Below, in pieces: positions 8,084-16,063 of a DNA stretch of 49,155 bases. Within the stretch, counting starts at the first letter, position 1. Each line of letters begins with the position of its first letter. Origin of the DNA: a bacterium (lineage in GTDB: Bacteria; UBP6; UBA1177); NCBI GenBank assembly GCA_017645765.1, contig JAGCNV010000076.1, positions 1-49,155 of the forward strand. Direction: 5' to 3'. The notes beneath the pieces are model-generated. The model saw nothing but the letters and a program-made list of their open reading frames with translations. It did no database searches and was not told the DNA's origin. Position numbers and translations under genes: made by a program.

Positions 8084-8125
8084 CCCTAAAACCCCAATTT
8101 ATAAAAGAACCTTTTGATCTTGGAT

Positions 8126-8260
8126 GAAGAAATCCTGCGCAGAACAGTTCCCCTTTCAAAAACTTACGAAGAAAACATCAAAGAACTCAGAATCTGGTCG
8201 AGAAACCGCGCGAGAAACGCTTCCGGTAACAGAAAAATCGAATCATTTTTCGGAAATTAA
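8126..8260 (+). pseudogene. right copy of the 135-bp repeat: orphan 3' end of the Ycf46-like gene (attR-like)
   Basis: This fragment would encode the same final 44 residues as the intact gene at 3292-4620, ending in TAA instead of TAG. Nothing upstream of 8126 resembles the rest of the gene. A short in-frame TTG exists at 8120, but there is no Shine-Dalgarno sequence, so expression is unlikely. Because all differences from the left copy are silent, both copies diverged while under coding selection, which means they were alleles in different genomes rather than a recent duplication in place. This copy may be the original chromosomal tail left behind the insertion. Confidence 0.9.
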
Positions 8261-8321
8261 CACAAAAAAGCCTCAATCTTTAAGACCTTAAAAACAATGT
8301 GGGGGAAATCATCGGGAAAGG

Positions 8322-8397
8322 TGGTGCCCAGGGACAGAATCGAACTGCCCACACGGGGATTTTCAGTCCCCTGCTCTACCGACTGAGCTACCTGGGC
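8322..8397 (-). tRNA. tRNA-Phe (GAA)
   Basis: The minus strand folds into a standard 76-nt cloverleaf: acceptor GCCCAGG/CCTGGGC, D-stem GCTC/GAGC, anticodon stem GGGGA/TCCCC around the loop CTGAAAA (anticodon GAA), T-arm with GTTCGATTC, discriminator A, and an encoded CCA at 8322-8324. It lies 61 bp after the orphan gene tail and is transcribed toward it. Confidence 0.96.
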
Positions 8398-8410
8398 ACC
8401 AACGGGCGGC

Positions 8411-8438
8411 ATAGTATCCAAATCGCCTCCGTTGTCAA
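8411..8438 (-). promoter_or_regulatory. tRNA-Phe promoter
   Basis: On the minus strand TTGACA (8433-8438) and TACTAT (8411-8416) are spaced 16 bp and end 13 bp before the tRNA 5' end, a strong sigma-70 match typical of stable-RNA genes. Confidence 0.75.
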
Positions 8439-8476
8439 GAAAAAAAATCGTGAAAAATTAATTTTAGGAATTTTTC

Positions 8477-8485
8477 TGCTATTAT
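8477..8485 (+). promoter_or_regulatory. possible extended -10 promoter for the cvpA-like gene
   Basis: TGC-TATTAT forms an extended -10 element 24 bp before the ATG at 8510. No good -35 box is visible, which is common for extended -10 promoters. Confidence 0.35.
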
Positions 8486-8509
8486 CAGCCGTTTTTGACG
8501 GAGGAAAGC

Positions 8510-8983
8510 ATGACTTTGGATATAATTTTAGCGGTTTTTATACTGCTTGCGATGGTTGCAGGATATCTCGGCGGCGGTTTCAAGGAGATTTTTAAACTCG
8601 TAATCTTCGCCATTATTTTCGCAGCATTCAAAATCCCCTCTCTCGAAAGCGCGATGCAGGAACTTGCAGGGCCTAAATTCTACACGACTTTTTACATTGT
8701 CGCATTCATTGCTTCGTATTTCCTTATCTACAAGATCCTCTTTTTCGTCCTCCGCGACCTCATTAAAGAAAAAGAAGGAGCTCTCGGCAAAACAAACAAG
8801 ACTCTGGGAATAGTTTTTGGATTTTTCAAAGGTTTAGCTGTCATTTTCGTGATGATCTACATCTTCGATTCACTCGTAAAACACAATATTTTCACAGAGT
8901 TAAAACCTTACACCGAAGATTCGGTCATTTATGCCGTAGTTAAAATAACTCTGGATAAAACCGGACTTTTCTTCTTTCAGTAG
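8510..8983 (+). CDS. CvpA-family membrane protein
   Basis: This small integral membrane protein (157 aa) shows the CvpA pattern: four hydrophobic segments at about residues 4-20, 30-45, 62-85 and 100-122, the glycine-rich GYLGGGFKEIFK after the first, and a short polar tail. CvpA proteins are inner-membrane proteins connected to colicin V export and stress tolerance in enterobacteria; their biochemical role is unsettled. GGAGG at 8500-8504 points to ATG 8510 rather than the in-frame TTG at 8495. It is followed after 8 bp by xseA on the same strand, so the two probably share a transcript. Confidence 0.8.
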   Translation: MTLDIILAVFILLAMVAGYLGGGFKEIFKLVIFAIIFAAFKIPSLESAMQELAGPKFYTTFYIVAFIASYFLIYKILFFVLRDLIKEKEGALGKTNKTLGIVFGFFKGLAVIFVMIYIFDSLVKHNIFTELKPYTEDSVIYAVVKITLDKTGLFFFQ

Positions 8984-8991
8984 AGGTAGTT

Positions 8992-10161
8992 ATGCAGGAA
9001 ATCGTCGTTCCGGTATCGGCTTTTGTCCGCGACCTTAAAAACGCGGTCGAAGGAGCTTTCGGCTTTGTCGCGCTGCGCGGCGAGATAAGCAACCTGACAC
9101 GCGCATATTCCGGCCACATCTACTTCACTTTGAAGGATAACGACGCCCAGATCAAGTGCGCCCTCTTCAAAAACCAGCAGAAAATGAACCGCGTCGAGAT
9201 CAAAAACGACGCCGAATACGTTGTTTACGGCAGGATCTCAGTCTACGAGCCGCGCACGGAAATCACACTTGTCGCCTCTCTCGTAGTTCCTTTCGGCGAA
9301 GGTCTAGCGGCGATGCAGCTCAAAATGCTAAAGGAAAAGCTCCAGAAAGAGGGAGTTTTCGACGCAGTTCACAAAAAACCGCTTCCAGAATATCCGGCGA
9401 CGATCGGAGTAGTCACGGCTGAAAGCGGAGCCGCGATACACGACATAATCAGAGTTTCAAGAAAGCGTTTTCCAGCAGCCGAAATTGTTCTCTCTCCCGC
9501 ATTGGTCCAGGGCAAAGAGGCACCTGCAAGCATAATCGCGGCGTTTGAAAGACTTTCCAAACTTGAAGAAGTCGAAGTCATAATCGTAGGCCGCGGCGGC
9601 GGCTCGAAAGAGGATCTTGAGCCCTTCAACTCCGAAGAACTGGCACGCGCTGTCATAAAGTGCGAAAAACCGGTCGTAAGCGCTGTCGGACACGAAACAG
9701 ATTCGACAATACTTGATCTCGCGGCAAGTTTCTCCGTCGCCACACCGAGTGCCGCGGCAGAACTCATATTCCCCGACAGCTCTGAAATAACGCAGAACAT
9801 CGACCATTCGCTCCATCTCATGAAAAAACAGACCGAAAACATCCTTTTCTCGAAGTTCATGCGCCTCGACAACCTAACACTGTCGCTCAAAAACCCGAAA
9901 GAGATCATAAATTCGATCCTTCACGACACAGAAAAACTGATGTTCAAAGCAGAAAAAATCTTAAAAGAATTGATAAACAGGAAAAGCGCGGAACTTTCAG
10001 AACTCGAAAAAAGGCTCGAGACAGTAAACCCGCTCTCACCGCTGCAGCGAGGTTTCGCCATCGTTTCGCAAAACGGAAAAACAATCAAAAAAAGCGTTGA
10101 ACTTAAACCAAAGTCGCCGTTTGAGATAAGGTTCGGCGACGGGAAAGTGGAGATCGGTTAG
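8992..10161 (+). CDS. xseA: exodeoxyribonuclease VII large subunit
   Basis: XseA is the catalytic subunit of exonuclease VII, which degrades single-stranded DNA from both ends into oligonucleotides. The N-terminal OB-fold is visible as LRGEISNLTRAYSGHIYFTLKDNDAQI. The catalytic domain carries the signature VIIVGRGGGSKEDLEPFNSEELARA and SAVGHETDSTILD, followed by a long coiled-coil region and a C-terminal GFAIVS segment. The length (389 aa) is slightly short of the E. coli enzyme. The small subunit gene xseB, often nearby, is not in the window. AGAGGT precedes ATG 8992. The ogt gene follows after 6 bp. Confidence 0.95.
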   Translation: MQEIVVPVSAFVRDLKNAVEGAFGFVALRGEISNLTRAYSGHIYFTLKDNDAQIKCALFKNQQKMNRVEIKNDAEYVVYGRISVYEPRTEITLVASLVVPFGEGLAAMQLKMLKEKLQKEGVFDAVHKKPLPEYPATIGVVTAESGAAIHDIIRVSRKRFPAAEIVLSPALVQGKEAPASIIAAFERLSKLEEVEVIIVGRGGGSKEDLEPFNSEELARAVIKCEKPVVSAVGHETDSTILDLAASFSVATPSAAAELIFPDSSEITQNIDHSLHLMKKQTENILFSKFMRLDNLTLSLKNPKEIINSILHDTEKLMFKAEKILKELINRKSAELSELEKRLETVNPLSPLQRGFAIVSQNGKTIKKSVELKPKSPFEIRFGDGKVEIG

Positions 10162-10167
10162 CGAATA

Positions 10168-10659
10168 ATGATATTCAAATCAAAATACATTACGCCTGAC
10201 GGTTTCGACGACATCGTGATGGAATCGGACGGCAAGTTTCTCACCGGACTCAGGTTCGAACAATGCAAAGGCGAAATTGAAGAGAGAGAAAATCTGCCTG
10301 TTTTCGCCGAAACCAGCCGCTGGCTCGACACCTATTTCAGCGGCCGCCAGCCGAACTGGCTGCCAAAATATAAAATCGAATTTTCCTCCCCTTTCAGAAA
10401 AGAGGTTTTGGAAGAAACATCAAAAATTCCTTTTGGAAAAACAATGACTTACGGCAAAATAGCACAAAGGATCGCAAGCCGCCGCGGCATAGCGAAAATG
10501 TCGGCGCAGGCAGTCGGCGGAGCTCTCGGCTGGAACCCGCTTTGCATCATAATCCCGTGTCACAGAGTCATCGGCGCAAACGGAAAACTCACAGGATATG
10601 GCGGCGGAATCAAAAACAAGACTGCGCTGCTTGAACTGGAAAAAATTAAATTACACTGA
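10168..10659 (+). CDS. ogt: methylated-DNA-protein-cysteine methyltransferase
   Basis: This suicide repair protein removes alkyl groups from O6 of guanine by transferring them to its active-site cysteine. The C-terminal domain shows IPFGKTMTYGKIA, the helix-turn-helix with arginine finger AQAVGGALGWNP, and the active-site motif IPCHRVIG followed by GYGGGIKNKTALLELE. The N-terminal domain is short and divergent, and no Ada-type metal-binding region is present, so it is of the Ogt/MGMT type (163 aa). It lies 6 bp after xseA, in a likely cvpA-xseA-ogt transcript with two DNA metabolism genes. Confidence 0.93.
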   Translation: MIFKSKYITPDGFDDIVMESDGKFLTGLRFEQCKGEIEERENLPVFAETSRWLDTYFSGRQPNWLPKYKIEFSSPFRKEVLEETSKIPFGKTMTYGKIAQRIASRRGIAKMSAQAVGGALGWNPLCIIIPCHRVIGANGKLTGYGGGIKNKTALLELEKIKLH

Positions 10660-10713
10660 TTTAAACTTTCCGGAAATCATCGCAAGTATATTTTCTTAAT
10701 CACCCAAAATCTC

Positions 10714-10742
10714 TTGTTTTTTAAGATTTTTACCTGTATAGT
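10714..10742 (+). promoter_or_regulatory. promoter before the GT-C glycosyltransferase gene
   Basis: TTGTTT (10714-10719) and TATAGT (10737-10742) are spaced 17 bp and lie 34 bp before the ATG at 10777, in the only long gap of this gene run. Confidence 0.5.
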
Positions 10743-10776
10743 GAGCCGTTTGAGCTTTTAAAAATCTGGTGAGAAT

Positions 10777-12279
10777 ATGGACTTCGGCAAAATCACTGAA
10801 AAATTTGACAAATTACCTTTTGAGCCGATTTACATTTTCATGATCATCTCATTCATTCTGAGGCTCGTAACTTTTATGGGGATTTCGGAAGGAGACGACC
10901 TTTCATACACTCTGCTGGCGCACAGATTCGCAAACGGAGATATGGCTGCGAATTTCATCTTCGATATCCGCTGGGTCGTATATGTTCCTGTCGCGCTTTT
11001 ATATAAAATTTTCGGCGTGAACGATATCACTTCGATCGCTCCGACATTTATTTACGGCATTTCGAGCGTGTGGCTCGCGTACAAAATAGTTCTCGAAGAG
11101 ACAGACAGGCTGACAGCTTCGATCGCTAATCTGCTTTACCTTTCATTTCCGATAATTTTGATTTACGGCAACTTTCTTCAGGTTGCGCCGTCGCTTGAAT
11201 TTTTCACGCTTCTCACCGTTTATTCGTTCCAGCGCGGCATAAAAAGCGAAAGGATCGGCTGGTTCATTCTCGGCGGATTCGCGATCGGCGGCATTTTCTT
11301 CGCCAGAACGACGGGACTTTTCATCGCTCCCCTCGCCTCGTTTTATGTCTGGTACCGCAAGGGTTTCAACAGAAAAACGGTGTTCTGGATCGTATGCGCA
11401 GCTTTATGTTCGCTCGTCCTGCCGATAGTTCAGGGTTTTGTATATCTCAATATCCACAATGACTTCTTTTACCACATCACGATAAGCAGAAAAGGGATCG
11501 ATTATATGGACAGAATGTTCGACGTCGACCCGAAAGACCTGTTTTTCTACATCAGGACGATGTTTGTCAAAGGCAACTTCGCGAACTGGATGATGTTCGG
11601 TCTCAACGGATATTTCATCGCCGCTTCGACTCTCGCCTGCATAGTCCTTATCTGCATGAAAAAAGCGGGAAAAGAAGTGATTTTCTTCATCTGGTATATC
11701 TCCTATTTCCTTTTCATGACGTTTGCTCCGACAAGCCTTTCGCCATACACAACTTTGATAAGAAACACCAGATACGCAATAATATTTCTCCTTCCGATCT
11801 GCGCTGTCTATGGAATATTCCTGAATAAAATGCTGCAAAGCAGGAACAAACCCCAACAAATAGCCGCGGCCGTCATTTTTCTTACGCTTTTCATAAGCAA
11901 CATCGCGTTTTCGGTTGAAGACAGTCTGAAATTCAAGGAGCGGAGAGTTGTGCAGAAATCCTCGGTAGACGAGCTTCTTAAAGATTATCCGAATGAACTT
12001 TTTTACATTCCGGACAAGAATACAGCCCGCAGGATCGCATACTATTCAGGCTATACAAACAAAAATTACAAACACATAAAATCTTTGAAACAGATAAAAA
12101 AACCCGGAATTTTCCTGATTCTCAAAAATCTGCCTGCGAGCGTTTCCCGTTTTTACATTCCTAAAGACGAACTTTTGAAAATAAGGAAAAATCCGCCGGA
12201 AGGAATGACTTTGAAAAAGAAACTCCCGTTTTTTTATGTTTATGAAGTTAACCCAAAGATTTTAAATAAAGAAAAGTAA
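10777..12279 (+). CDS. GT-C type membrane glycosyltransferase (GT39/ArnT-like)
   Basis: This 500-aa protein has about a dozen hydrophobic segments and looks like the lipid-sugar-dependent GT-C glycosyltransferases (GT39/ArnT-like). After the first membrane segment comes the acidic EGDDLSYTLLAHRF loop, which corresponds to the catalytic periplasmic loop of the family. GGIFFARTTGLFIAPLA and repeated aromatic-rich helices follow, and a soluble C-terminal region begins near residue 380. Such enzymes transfer a sugar from a polyprenyl-phosphate carrier to lipid A, glycans or proteins on the outer face of the inner membrane. Donor and acceptor cannot be read from the sequence. GGTGAG precedes ATG 10777. 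It is followed by an RNA methyltransferase gene 21 bp downstream. Confidence 0.72.
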   Translation: MDFGKITEKFDKLPFEPIYIFMIISFILRLVTFMGISEGDDLSYTLLAHRFANGDMAANFIFDIRWVVYVPVALLYKIFGVNDITSIAPTFIYGISSVWLAYKIVLEETDRLTASIANLLYLSFPIILIYGNFLQVAPSLEFFTLLTVYSFQRGIKSERIGWFILGGFAIGGIFFARTTGLFIAPLASFYVWYRKGFNRKTVFWIVCAALCSLVLPIVQGFVYLNIHNDFFYHITISRKGIDYMDRMFDVDPKDLFFYIRTMFVKGNFANWMMFGLNGYFIAASTLACIVLICMKKAGKEVIFFIWYISYFLFMTFAPTSLSPYTTLIRNTRYAIIFLLPICAVYGIFLNKMLQSRNKPQQIAAAVIFLTLFISNIAFSVEDSLKFKERRVVQKSSVDELLKDYPNELFYIPDKNTARRIAYYSGYTNKNYKHIKSLKQIKKPGIFLILKNLPASVSRFYIPKDELLKIRKNPPEGMTLKKKLPFFYVYEVNPKILNKEK

Positions 12280-12300
12280 CAATAATTACAGGTGGTTGAC

Positions 12301-13482
12301 ATGGAACAATACAAATTTTTCGCTTCAGCACCGCGCGGACTGGAAATGCCGCTTTCGCTTGAACTTTCAAGGATCGGCGCGTCTAATGTCAGGATAACCG
12401 ACGGCGGCGTTCACTTTTCAGGCAATCTCGAAATATGCTACAAAGCAAATCTCTATTCGCACACTGCCGGAAGAGTATATTTAGCACTCGCTTCGAAAGT
12501 TTACAGGACCGAGCAGGATATCTACGATCTCGCCTTTTCTATCGAGTGGAACGAATGGTTTTCGGTAAAGCAGAGTTTCAGAGTCGATGTCGTTGCAACA
12601 AACTGCCCGCTTAAAAGCCTTAACTTTGCAACACTCAAAATAAAAGATGCGATCTGCGACAAATTCCGCAAAACAGACGGTCTCAGACCTAATGTCGAAC
12701 CTCATACACCAGATATGAGAATCAGAGGATTTCTCGATGAAAACCAGGTCATCATATTCATCGATACAAGCGGAGACGCACTTTTCAAGCGGGGTTTCAG
12801 AGAAAAGACAAATATCGCGCCTATAAGAGAAAACTTAGCCTGCGGACTTCTTTTTCTTTCAGGCTGGGAACCGGGAATACCGCTACTCGATCCGATGTGC
12901 GGAAGCGGAACCTTCCTCATCGAAGCGGCAAGGATTTCGCTCAACATCGCGCCGGGAAGTTCAAGAAAATTCGCATTTGAAAAGCTTAAGAACTTCGACC
13001 CCGATCTTTGGAATTCGACACTGCAGACGGCTCTAGAAAACGAACTCGACGATGCTGATCTTCCGATTTTCGGAAGCGACGTCTCGGCTCTTGCAATAGA
13101 AGCGGCAAAAAGCAACCTCGAAAATGCAGGACTTGCCGACATGGTAAAACTCAAAAAGGCGAACATCCTCGACCTTACCGCTCCGGCAGAATCGGGGGTA
13201 ATGATCGCAAATCTGCCGTACGGCGAGCGCATGGGTGAACTTGACGAAATGCGCAAACTTTACCCGAAAATCGGAGACTTGCTCAAACGCAACTTCACCG
13301 GCTGGAATGCGTGTTTCCTGACGAGCGACCTCAAAATGCCGCGCTTCATCGGACTTGCGACAACAAAAAGGGTTCCTTTCAGAAACGGCAGCCTCGACTG
13401 CCGGATGTATGAATTCAAAATGGTGAAAGGAAGCAACAAGCCTTCAAAACAAGTTCTTGGAAACCAGGAAAATCAGGAATAA
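12301..13482 (+). CDS. THUMP-domain class I SAM-dependent RNA methyltransferase (RlmL/YpsC-like)
   Basis: The protein has an N-terminal THUMP-type region (about residues 1-160) and a C-terminal Rossmann methyltransferase. It contains FKRGFREKTNIAPIRENLACGL, the AdoMet loop LLDPMCGSGTFLIEAA, FGSDVSALAIEAAKSNLENAG, and the amino-methylation motif NLPYGERMG. This set is typical of the RlmL N-terminal-half/YpsC family, which makes N2-methylguanosine in 23S rRNA (around position 2445 in E. coli). The RlmK half found in the E. coli fusion is absent (393 aa). A longer frame opens at GTG 12292, but GGTGG at 12291-12295 is spaced 5 nt from ATG 12301. ribF follows after 17 bp. Confidence 0.9.
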   Translation: MEQYKFFASAPRGLEMPLSLELSRIGASNVRITDGGVHFSGNLEICYKANLYSHTAGRVYLALASKVYRTEQDIYDLAFSIEWNEWFSVKQSFRVDVVATNCPLKSLNFATLKIKDAICDKFRKTDGLRPNVEPHTPDMRIRGFLDENQVIIFIDTSGDALFKRGFREKTNIAPIRENLACGLLFLSGWEPGIPLLDPMCGSGTFLIEAARISLNIAPGSSRKFAFEKLKNFDPDLWNSTLQTALENELDDADLPIFGSDVSALAIEAAKSNLENAGLADMVKLKKANILDLTAPAESGVMIANLPYGERMGELDEMRKLYPKIGDLLKRNFTGWNACFLTSDLKMPRFIGLATTKRVPFRNGSLDCRMYEFKMVKGSNKPSKQVLGNQENQE

Positions 13483-13499
13483 CGACTAGCGAGGCTGCA

Positions 13500-14456
13500 A
13501 TGAAAGTTTTCAAATCACTCGAATCGGTTCCGAAAGATGCGGCAATATCCCTTGCGATAGGCAATTTCGACGGAGTCCACCTCGGACATGCTGAAATAAT
13601 CAGGCAGTGCAAAGCCGAAATTTCATGCCGCTCTGCAATACTCACATTCGACATCCATCCTAGGAAATTCCTCTATCCCGATTTTGCACCGAAATCTTTG
13701 ACTTTGCCTTTTGAAAAATACGCGTTTTTCAAAACCTTGGGAGTCGATTTCGTTATAGAACTTCCGTTTGCCGAATACTATTCAATGGATCCGCTGAAAT
13801 TTCTCGACACGCTGAAACAAAACCTCGATTTGAAGCAGATAACCATCGGTTTCAACTTCTTCTTCGGCAAAAATCAGAAGGGAAATGCGGAAATAGCCTT
13901 CTGGTGGGGACGTTCCGCGGGTGTAAAGATCAATGTGGTACAACCGTTTCTCAAGAACGGAACAAGAGTCAGTTCAAGCGCAATACGCGAACTCATCCTT
14001 TCAGGTCACATGAAAAACGCGGCTTCGCTTTTAGTTTATCCCTTTCTCATCAGCGGCACGGTCAAACGCGGCAAACAGATAGGAAGAACCCTGAACTTCC
14101 CGACACTGAACCTCGAAACTCCGGACAAAATCATGCCGCCAGACGGTGTCTACATAACTCAGACCGTTTTTGACGGGAAACAGTTCACATCTCTCACGAA
14201 TATCGGAACAAACCCGACTATAGACGCTGAATCAAAGCAGAAAATCATCGAAACATGGGTCGATTCCGAAGAAATCGGTGAGCTTTACGACAAAAAAATC
14301 TCGGTTTATTTCCTGAAAAAGGTAAGAGACGAAATCAGATTTTCTTCAAAAGAAAAACTTGCTGAAACGATTTCTCACGACAAAGAAATCTGCCGCAAAT
14401 TCATGGAATCAAATAAAATCAAAGAGTTACCTGATATTTTTCAAAATATTGACTGA
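13500..14456 (+). CDS. ribF: bifunctional riboflavin kinase / FAD synthetase
   Basis: RibF phosphorylates riboflavin to FMN and adenylylates FMN to FAD. The N-terminal nucleotidyltransferase domain has IGNFDGVHLGHAEII and the later SSSAIRELI motif. The C-terminal kinase domain has GRTLNFPTLNL, PPDGVYITQT and LTNIGTNPTID with the catalytic ETWV segment. At 318 aa it is a full-length bifunctional enzyme. The TGA stop at 14454-14456 directly abuts the stop codon of the convergent lipoprotein gene, leaving no intergenic space. GAGG precedes ATG 13500. Confidence 0.96.
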   Translation: MKVFKSLESVPKDAAISLAIGNFDGVHLGHAEIIRQCKAEISCRSAILTFDIHPRKFLYPDFAPKSLTLPFEKYAFFKTLGVDFVIELPFAEYYSMDPLKFLDTLKQNLDLKQITIGFNFFFGKNQKGNAEIAFWWGRSAGVKINVVQPFLKNGTRVSSSAIRELILSGHMKNAASLLVYPFLISGTVKRGKQIGRTLNFPTLNLETPDKIMPPDGVYITQTVFDGKQFTSLTNIGTNPTIDAESKQKIIETWVDSEEIGELYDKKISVYFLKKVRDEIRFSSKEKLAETISHDKEICRKFMESNKIKELPDIFQNID

Positions 14457-15212
14457 CTACTGGCAAGCGGGATAAGGAATCATCGACTCTGCAAGAGAAG
14501 GATCAAAAAGATCGCCGTTCGCAACAAATGCAATGTTAGCGCCGTCATTTGCAGTTATCTCGTATTCGCCCGAATCGGAAACAGCTCTGACACATTTAAT
14601 GTCAAACTGACCGCCGGTGATATTTACTGTTATATCGCCGTAAAAAGCGTAGGAACCGAGTTCCTTCATCGTTCCCGAACCGGTTCCGGCATTCTGCGGG
14701 AAAGAGATTCCGAAAACCTGCTTTTCGGAAGTTCCTGAAATATCTGAAAGTCCAAGGCTGTCAAGCCACAGAACGATAATGTTTCCGCTATTCACCATGG
14801 CAAGCGGGAAAATGTCGCCGACCATAGGAATATTGATTGAATTGAACGTGAAAGGCATTCCGTTGTAGTTGAAATTTGCCACACCGTTTCCGCCGCGGCT
14901 GCTCGTGCTGATTGTAGTATTTATCTGACCCGAAAAATTGAGATTGAAATTTCCGATAGGATCAATAGCCGGTTCTGTCGGTTCTTCCTCTGGCTGCTCA
15001 GGCTCGTCAGGTTCTTCCGTCACGTCATCGACTTGATCTTCATCATTTTCTTCAATGATTTCTTCATCCTGAACATCAATGTCTTCAGCAGCAGTATTAT
15101 CATCAGACACTTCGTTTCCGTCAGATGAGACCATTTCCGGATCAGACTCACTGCACCCGACAAACAAAAAAGCGATGAAAAGTACTAAAACCAGAATAAA
15201 AACTTTTTTCAT
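14457..15212 (-). CDS. lipoprotein with long acidic linker, unknown function
   Basis: The 251-aa protein starts with a lipoprotein signal (lipobox LFVGC, lipidated Cys at 20). A roughly 60-residue tract dominated by Asp, Glu and Pro follows, ending in a PEEEPTEP run, and then comes a 150-residue domain with beta-rich, Asn/Gly/Ser-rich sequence that I do not recognise. Two cysteines near the C-terminus may form a disulfide. The layout fits a surface or periplasmic lipoprotein whose domain is held away from the membrane by the acidic spacer. GGAGGT precedes ATG 15212. It lies 21 bp downstream of mreC on the same strand, in the place where mreD often stands, but it is not MreD. The CotH lipoprotein at 30436-32199 has the same kind of linker. 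Confidence 0.8.
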   Translation of the reverse strand: MKKVFILVLVLFIAFLFVGCSESDPEMVSSDGNEVSDDNTAAEDIDVQDEEIIEENDEDQVDDVTEEPDEPEQPEEEPTEPAIDPIGNFNLNFSGQINTTISTSSRGGNGVANFNYNGMPFTFNSINIPMVGDIFPLAMVNSGNIIVLWLDSLGLSDISGTSEKQVFGISFPQNAGTGSGTMKELGSYAFYGDITVNITGGQFDIKCVRAVSDSGEYEITANDGANIAFVANGDLFDPSLAESMIPYPACQ

Positions 15213-15233
15213 AATTTTACCTCCATAAATTCA

Positions 15234-16061
15234 CTAAAACAGCGACTTGTTTTCCCCTGTATTCGCACCGACAACAATGAAAATGTGATTGAGTTTTCCC
15301 TTTTTGAAAAGCGGGATCGCCTCGCCTTTCATGAAAAGAATGTTGCTCTCGTCCTCTTTCAGATTTCCGATTATTGCGATCGGAATATAAGGAATCGTGT
15401 AGTTTTCGCTAAGATTTGCACTCAGCATCTTTTTGCCGTCGGCTTCGGGAGAGTTGCAGAGTTTGTCGAGAAAAAGGACAGAAAGCGACTGACCGTTACC
15501 GCGCAGTATTGCCGTACATTCCTCCCTGTTTTCGAGAACCGCCGGAATCGTGAACTCCTTTGAAGTAATGAGCTCTACTTCAGCCCTTGCGCCGTGGAAC
15601 GACGTGACAAGCCCGACCAGCCCCATGCTCGAAACGACCGTCGATTTCTCAGCCATGAGTTTTGCATACTGCTCTTCATAACTTATCGTGATACGGTTCG
15701 GGTTGAGTTCCGAATAGTTCAGTATTTTTGCAGGGATAATCGTATATTTTCCGTAGCTGTCCTTGAGTTTGAGCAGTTTTGAAAGTTCTTCATTCTCCTT
15801 TTTTATCGCATCGTTCATAAGAAGTCTGACTTTCAGTTCAGAAACTTCCTGCTCTAAGATTTTGTTCTGCCTGCCGACATTTTTGAGATCCAGAATAATG
15901 TTAAAAGTTTCGCGTACATTCACAATCTGAGCGTGCAGAAGCATCTGGAGATCGTCGATAAAATAAAACCGCGAATTATACTCCAAGAAAAACTGCGGAA
16001 TTATCAGAACAAGAAAGAAAGAGAGAATAAAAATATAGCGGATAACTTTTTTTCTGTTCAA
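15234..16061 (-). CDS. mreC: rod shape-determining protein MreC
   Basis: MreC is a bitopic inner-membrane protein that links the MreB filament to the cell-wall elongation machinery. It has a short cytoplasmic N-terminus, one membrane helix at about residues 8-26, a coiled-coil at 60-100 (ILEQEVSELKVRLLMNDAIKKENEEL) and the periplasmic beta domain with NRITIS and VVSSMGLVGLVTSFHG. Length is 275 aa. The only suitable start is TTG 16061, 2 bp after the mreB stop, without a clear Shine-Dalgarno sequence, so translation is probably coupled to mreB. No mreD follows. Confidence 0.92.
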   Translation of the reverse strand: MNRKKVIRYIFILSFFLVLIIPQFFLEYNSRFYFIDDLQMLLHAQIVNVRETFNIILDLKNVGRQNKILEQEVSELKVRLLMNDAIKKENEELSKLLKLKDSYGKYTIIPAKILNYSELNPNRITISYEEQYAKLMAEKSTVVSSMGLVGLVTSFHGARAEVELITSKEFTIPAVLENREECTAILRGNGQSLSVLFLDKLCNSPEADGKKMLSANLSENYTIPYIPIAIIGNLKEDESNILFMKGEAIPLFKKGKLNHIFIVVGANTGENKSLF

Positions 16062-16063
16062 TA

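Larger units (their letters stand above)
4621..8125. mobile_element. restriction-modification genomic island inserted at a gene 3' end
   Basis: The segment between the two 135-bp repeats holds only three genes: an HNH nuclease, an XRE controller and an amino-methyltransferase. The sequence is visibly more A+T-rich than its surroundings, most strongly in the methyltransferase gene. No integrase, transposase or IS ends are present, so mobility would depend on recombination between the long repeats or on an enzyme supplied elsewhere. The right end (7945-8125) is non-coding and contains a spaced inverted repeat and a short direct repeat. That it is an insertion is inferred from the duplicated gene tail, composition and cargo; the mechanism is not shown. 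Confidence 0.8.

Noticed and set aside
4621-8125. Integrase, transposase or IS ends in the R-M island
   Set aside because: All three genes are accounted for by R, C and M; no recombinase motif or terminal inverted repeats at the repeat borders were found.
8120-8260. 46-aa ORF from TTG over the orphan gene tail
   Set aside because: No Shine-Dalgarno sequence and no promoter; better explained as the untranslated remnant of the target gene.
8299-8595. 98-aa plus-strand ORF across the tRNA-Phe
   Set aside because: It runs antisense through the tRNA and into the cvpA-like gene in another frame.
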